Source: Antedon mediterranea
Lineage: Eukaryota; Echinodermata; Crinoidea; Comatulida; Antedonidae
Assembly (NCBI RefSeq): GCF_964355755.1
Contig: NC_092679.1
Span: 13,382,932-13,446,931 of the forward strand
Length of the DNA stretch: 64,000 bases
Direction: 5' to 3'
Part shown: one piece after another, positions 59,701 to 64,000 of the stretch
Numbering within the stretch: position 1 is the first letter of the stretch
How the letters are laid out: the number at the start of each line of letters is the position of its first letter
Made by a program: the position numbers and the translations under genes
The notes under the pieces: model-generated
Seen by the model: the letters and a program-made list of their open reading frames with translations, nothing else
Told to the model about the DNA's origin: nothing
Database searches by the model: none

Positions 59701-62700
59701 AGCTCAATACTATAACGAATAAGGGAGGAGTAGTACTTTAAAAATCGCACTTTTTACTCAATAGTGTCCAGATGGAGGAAGAGAAGGAGAAAATGAGTAA
59801 GTACTAGACTCGGGTACCCCGAGTAAAAATGGTAGGTTAACCATGTCTGAGAAGGAAGAGAAGATAAACGTGAATACTTAATTGCTAACTGAGGATTTGC
59901 AGTCTGCACATCGATACAGATCGATGTCCAAGGCCTCATATGGTGCAATGTTCACACATACCCCATGATACCACACATCACAACAGTCATATTGTATCAT
60001 AAACGAGCCGGCCCAGGGCTGGCGACATAAACAATACAATGGTCCCGCACCATCATCTGTAGGTGAAAAAGAAGGTAAATTAAAATCAATTAGCCATTTA
60101 GGAAGCTGTCAATCCCGAAAGGGCTTCAACTTGTCAGGATTTAGAACAACCAGGGTTATTCCTCAGCTTGCAACAAGCAAGAACTAATAACCTTAGTAAC
60201 AATACCAATTCCCCAATCGGTAGCGTTGTCAAGAACGTAGACTTTGTCCCCACATTGGTATGGACATTGCAGTACTCAAAGATCATAGTCCCGTTTCATT
60301 CTCTTCTGAGTTTGCTTTAGCGTTTCCCTAGCGACGTCATGGGCGTCATCGATTGCTTTCACTCAATCTGCAACATAGGTGCCTACCTCCAGCTCATCAG
60401 TGGACCTGCATTCTCCAAACATAAGGTCAGCTGGTAAGCGTGAAGCATATTACAGCATTCATTATTGTGCGATTAAAATGGCTCTACTTGACCATTAGCC
60501 GCCATTCGGTTGCTTGTCGTCCAGGTCTTCTGGATCTGTAAAACTTTATATAAACATGCGAACAATTCACTTTCACCTTACTTTTATGTTTACTATAATA
60601 TAATCCCCTATAACTATCATATTTTTCAAACTCCCTAATAGCTCTGGGTAGAGTAGAACAGTGCTAGTGCAGGATGTGTCTACCTACTACTCTGGCCCTG
60701 CACCCAATACAGAACTACAGCATGCTCTTAGGCAAATCCTTAAATGCCTTTCTTTCTAGTTAAGGACAGCACTCCATCTCACCATTCCTCTAATTGTCTC
60801 TCCCTCATGTTGAGTAGAGGTCTCTAATTTAGCTTGGAGGACTGCAGGGAGGTCATCCTCATTAAAGCATTGGTAGAAAGCTTTAATGATTTGCCCATAT
60901 CAGCATCCATTTCTATAAGATTTACATAAAACTTAGCCGCCGCACCGTCTAAACACCAAGTAAGGACGTCCTTACTTTCACAGTTCTTGAGTTCCTGCTT
61001 ATCTATAAATGAAGCTAACCGTTGCTTAAAAAAGGACCAGTTGTCTCTCCTCCCCCTAAACGTTAGAGACCTAGGTATATCCTTTTTACGCATCCGCCTA
61101 CGTTCTAAAGGACACTGTCTGTCTTCATAGTGCCTCATTGTCGGGGTAGTCCTATTAGACATTCCCCTGCACTATGTCTCGGATTCTACTCCTGCTTCTA
61201 TCCGTATCGGTACCATCCCTACTAAGGTCACTATCACTAGTCGATGGAGATCGCTGGCGAGACCTAGCTTTAGACCTAGTGGTTTTAGATTGTCCCTTGG
61301 GAACTCTTTCCTCCTCCTCGTCCCTAGTGCTAAAACACAAATCTAAGTTTATTGGATATGGCATTTTGATTTAGGACTTCCTCCTAGCAGGTCCTGCAGT
61401 AGAATACGTACCTGGTATGTCTAATAAAGGAGTGGCATAGGGCGATGCGAGGATGTGATATCGGCCACTCTGGCCCCTGTCATTCTGCCCCATATGACCC
61501 TCCCATATCTACAGATGTTCTCCTGGCCATTCTATTTTGTTTTTCCAACAGAGGTGACACATTGTCATTCATTTGACCTATTCCCCCACCTAAACTTGGA
61601 TTCGGTTGAAAATCCAGGTATTTCACCAACCTGGCAGTACCAGCTAATCCATGTATTTGAAATATGTTTAGAGGACATAATATTGCCGTGGGTGGACCGC
61701 CATTTATTTATTTTCCCTGCACTTTTCTTTCCTACATTAGGAACTCTGTGAAGGTCGTGTATCGAGCAAAAGTTAAATATGTATTGTCCCTTGAAACACA
61801 CAAAAATGAAGGCCAAAATATAATAAATTTTAATTGGCCATATCAAAGCAATATTAAAGTTATTCACTTTAAGTCTAAAATTCAAGCCAAAAACAACAAA
61901 CAATTTTACGTAATTAACAGCTAAATTAATTTTATTACATTTCGTCTAGTCGCGAGCGAAAGTAAACAAAGATTTCAAACCATGAGTATACATTATGCAT
62001 GATGTTAATTAGGATTGTTTACAACTTGTCACGGTTGAGAAGGTGTTTTCACACAGATCGTGAGGAAGTTTTATGATTATGCATACAGAGTAGCCAAACA
62101 AGCGCATTGCATTATGAGATATGTTTTGATCGAAAACTTTGACTGGAAGTCAAAGTTACTTTTTGAACCAAAAAGCGTCTGTATTTCAGTTAAATGATTT
62201 TTTTTTCGACTAATTTTTGGTGAAAGTTAATAACTATTATGATACAGTAGTTCATTATTACCCACTTTTTTTCGAAATCTTTTTATTTTTATTTTTTTTG
62301 GAATTTGACAAAGGGACAATACATCTTTAATCAGAACCTTAATAATAGACATGATCTACAAATGGGCTCTATCTCACTTTCTGCTTTTGTGTATTCTGTG
62401 TTCCTAAATCTAGTTACAGTGTGTGAAAGATGTTAATGAGCAAAGAGTACAAACAATACGGATTAAAATACTGATAGGCGTACAGTAGTAATAAATGTAG
62501 GCACAACAGTATAATAAAATATCGTCAATGCAATAACACACACAGATATTGCGAAATGGTCGTTGGAGATACAAATATAGTTAAAATATTTCACCAGCAA
62601 ACCTACAATAAAAAGCAACTAGATTATTAAGAAATACAGTTTTACCACTAAACCTTCCTCCGATGCACAGAAAGGAGAGCAGTAATGCCATAGTAAAGTT

Positions 62701-63884
62701 AACACAATATAATACGCACAGCCAGTATAATTTCTCAAGATGAAAAACCTGACTGACGGACGAAAAAGATGTTATAAAAAAAAACAATCAAGATTAAAAT
62801 TAGTGGTGCCACTCAGTTCAATGTCCACGCCTAGTACCCCACTAGGTGATACAGCCTAATAAACTGCCCACTAAATACTTCAAATAGCAAAAAAAATACA
62901 ACTCTAATCAGCAAGTATCCAAATGCCACAATACTGCGTGATTAACTTACCAGTATCTTTACCCTTCAATAAATTTATCCACTTCAATGCACTGTAGTGT
63001 AAGTACAACAACTTTAATAGGTTTTACAGGACGAAATATCTCGCGATCAACACGATCACGTTAAGAATGGCAAACCCGGCAAAAAAAAAAGAATTCCGAG
63101 CTTTTGCTCGCAGCGCCAATGTTGTGATTTTTAGTTAGCAATGTAATGGCTGAATAATTAAAGCAACTAGGCTGATCAGTCCCGCTTTCCTAAGAATCAC
63201 ACAAGGTATTCGATAAGCAAGTCCAAGTATAGGTCAGTGTAGTTCCGTCTTTTTCTCTTGGTTGCCTGTTTCTCTTGGTTGCCTGTTTCAAATAGACCGG
63301 TTCGGGTGGCGTCGAGGTCCCATACCCCGTGTATGCAACTCAGGCTATCGGGGCGGCGCCCTCGTTCGACTGGAGGGGTGGTCTGTTCACCCAGTGGGCA
63401 CCATTCACAACACCATACACGACCGTTTTGAAGTGCGACCCAAATGTAAGGGCGTGTGGTGCAGTGTGTTGGACGTTGGACTACCGATCGTCAGACCTAG
63501 GTTCGAATCCAACTCTCGCCGCATTGCTTGTATCCGTAGGCAAGATACTTTACTTACGTTGCCTCTCTCCACCCAGGTGTATAAATGGGTACCCAGTTAG
63601 ATCTAGACACAACTTTGCGCTGGTTACCGGCTACATTATGGGAGTATGTTTCCATACGTGTTTGATCCCAAAAAATACTGGGGTAATAATGCTTGTAAAG
63701 CGCCTTTGAGCATGATTACTCATGAAAAGGGCGCTATATAAATGTGGTATTATTATTATTATTAAATGATTTGTAGTCCAGTCAATATCACCTTCAACTT
63801 AACACTTTATTTTCTTTATTTTCAGAGGAACTGCGAGGTTATTTTAGTCAATTTGGTAATGTTAGAAATGTGAATGTTCCATAT
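56701..63884 (+). CDS. SLIRP: SLIRP (SRA stem-loop-interacting RNA-binding protein), exons 1-2, partial
   Basis: Small RRM protein that with LRPPRC stabilises mitochondrial mRNAs. Exon 1, 56701-56776, starts with ACCATGG, a strong Kozak context; exon 2 is 63826-63884. The join keeps phase and gives 45 residues. RNP2 is IFVARL at 14-19, followed by the SLIRP-like PWT at 20-22 and then EELRGYFSQFGNV, the first helix and turn of the RRM. The N-terminus is Ala/Arg-rich without acidic residues before position 13, consistent with mitochondrial import. A GTAAGT donor follows at 63885. RNP1 and the C-terminus lie beyond the window. Intron 1 is 7.05 kb and full of repeats. Other RRM families are possible, but the start-to-RRM distance and PWT fit SLIRP best. 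Confidence 0.85.
56810..57110. repeat. AGGCCTA-rich DNA and hAT-like end in SLIRP intron 1
   Basis: AGGCCTA/CTAGGCC words cluster at 56815-56960. CAGGGCCGTAGCCAGGATC at 56974 resembles a hAT terminal repeat. GCAAATTTTGTTAAATGACACC at 57064-57086 also occurs, slightly changed, at 33210-33236. Confidence 0.45.
57968..58288 (-). other. GC-rich open frame with a zinc-finger-like motif, origin unknown
   Basis: A 106-codon minus-strand frame of GC-rich composition, unlike the AT-rich surroundings. It contains CPLGC, then C and H residues (CAHVIRTH) spaced like a CCHH finger. Such motifs occur in invertebrate retroelement proteins, so this may be a remnant. There is no partner domain, and the plus-strand frames over it are shadows. 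Confidence 0.3.
58694..58765 (-). tRNA. tRNA-Val(AAC)-like, copy 1
   Basis: Minus strand, 72 nt. The acceptor stem GGTTTCG/CGAAACC is perfect, the A box is TAGTGTAGTGGTTGTC, and the anticodon stem TCTGC/GCAGA has loop TTAACTC (AAC, Val). The B box is GGTTCGAGCCC, with one T-stem mismatch, and a TTTTT terminator follows. Discriminator base U is unusual (A expected). Confidence 0.65.
58977..59049 (-). tRNA. tRNA-Val(AAC)-like, copy 2
   Basis: 73 nt, with A box TGGCGTAGTGGTTATC, anticodon AAC in loop TTAACAC, a perfect T stem (CCCGG/CCGGG) and a TTTTT terminator. The acceptor stem has two mismatches (GGCTTCT against CGAAACC). It may be functional or decaying. Confidence 0.6.
59201..59272 (-). 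tRNA. tRNA-Val(AAC)-like, copy 3
   Basis: 72 nt, the duplicate of copy 1, with anticodon AAC and a perfect T stem. The acceptor GGTCTCG/CGAAATC has one mismatch and one wobble. A TTTTT terminator follows. Confidence 0.6.
59484..59556 (-). tRNA. tRNA-Val(AAC)-like, copy 4 (decayed)
   Basis: 73 nt, the duplicate of copy 2, with anticodon AAC. The acceptor GGATTCT/CGAAACC has two mismatches and the T stem is weakened (CCTGG/CCGGA). A long T run follows. It is most likely a pseudogene. Confidence 0.5.
60110..60455 (-). pseudogene. Gypsy-type integrase C-terminal remnant
   Basis: Minus-strand reading gives LPADLMFGE, then a helical basic stretch (AHDVARETLKQTQ, KRDYD) and GDKVYVLDN, the order found at the end of Ty3/Gypsy Pol. 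In-frame stops interrupt it at least twice. It belongs with the gag remnant at 60824-61364; the protease, RT and RNase H between them are missing. Confidence 0.6.
60824..61364 (-). pseudogene. Gypsy-type retrotransposon gag remnant (two frames)
   Basis: A charged 69-codon frame (61155-61364, Arg/Ser-rich) overlaps by a few bases a second frame (60824-61162). The second has RSLTFRGRRDNWSFFKQRL and VLTWCLDGAAAKFYVNL, the pattern of retrotransposon gag (F-x-G...W..F...L...L.G.A..F). The frame break and the missing pol show an inactive copy. It is antisense in SLIRP intron 1. Confidence 0.6.
61770..62330 (-). repeat. 500-bp dispersed repeat, copy 2 (inverted)
   Basis: Inverted relative of 33890-34430: GAGGAAGTTTTATGATTATG, GAGAAGGTGTTTTCACAC and GCGCATTGCATTATGAGAT are the inverse of words there. 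Ends in ATACATCTTTAA. Confidence 0.65.
62340..63260. other. SLIRP intron 1 sequence with a possible primer-binding site
   Basis: No gene. On the minus strand, ACAACATTGGCGCTGCGAGC near 63108-63127 looks like an LTR end followed by a tRNA-primer-binding site (TGGCGC). This could belong to the Gypsy remnant, but no matching second LTR was found. Confidence 0.25.
63450..63766 (+). mobile_element. tRNA-derived SINE with ATT tail
   Basis: A box TGGTGCAGTGTGTTGG at about 63457 and B box GGTTCGAATCC at about 63500 define a tRNA-like head. The body has GGCAAGATACTTTACTTAC and AAATGGGTACCCAGT. The 3' end is GGGCGCTATATAAATGTGG followed by ATT repeats. It is complete in outline and ends about 60 bp before SLIRP exon 2. 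Confidence 0.8.
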
Positions 63885-64000
63885 GTAAGTATTGAAAGTA
63901 TCAAAATAAAGAAACAAAACAATGTATTTAAGATCTAAAAAGAAAGCCAAAAGCATGCTGGTTTAGTGCTTATGCTTATCAAAACATTTAGGTTGTACAG

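Noticed and set aside
61455-61751. 98-codon plus-strand frame
   Set aside because: It sits in SLIRP intron 1 next to the Gypsy remnant, with no recognisable domain and overlapping frames on the other strand.
63108-63290. Possible LTR with primer-binding site
   Set aside because: The PBS-like word is suggestive, but no second LTR copy was found, so it is noted only within the intron description.

Overview
This window looks like AT-rich nuclear DNA from a metazoan, most likely an invertebrate deuterostome such as an echinoderm. That placement is inferred from the intron-rich gene structures, the echinoderm/mollusc-like text of a 5S-derived SINE, and the dense load of SINEs and miniature inverted-repeat elements. 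There is no prokaryotic signature. The species cannot be named from the sequence alone.

Four gene loci can be supported by joining exons across GT-AG introns with preserved reading phase. (1) At the left edge, minus strand, is a probable 5' coding exon of an unidentified membrane protein. (2) A complete kinesin gene, KIF6, lies on the minus strand (11355-29704). It has 19 coding exons and 872 codons before the stop, with an intact motor domain and the KIF6-specific C-terminal end. (3) Two tandem genes on the plus strand (37043-48745 and 51050-55297), eight exons each, encode 363- and 362-residue proteins of the FMN-dependent 2-hydroxyacid oxidase family (HAO1/HAO2, plant glycolate oxidase). 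Intron phases are identical in the two. A third copy of their upstream region, without a gene, sits at about 56159-56240. (4) The first two coding exons of SLIRP, a mitochondrial RRM protein, are on the plus strand from 56701; the gene runs off the right edge.

The rest is introns and intergenic DNA rich in mobile and repeated sequence: tRNA- and 5S-derived SINEs, Harbinger-like MITEs with TWA target duplications, a 3-kb foldback element, other hairpin elements, microsatellite-bearing mini-elements, two minisatellites inside KIF6 introns, a degenerate Gypsy-type element and four antisense tRNA-Val-like genes inside the first SLIRP intron.

The biologically most interesting item is the oxidase pair. 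Both copies keep the FMN pocket and the catalytic His, Arg and Lys. Both replace the active-site Trp, Tyr and one Arg of the family (to Leu/Val, Gln and Lys), and both end without a recognisable peroxisomal PTS1. They share a Fox-type motif about 120 bp upstream of each start codon, and the orphan third upstream region has it too.
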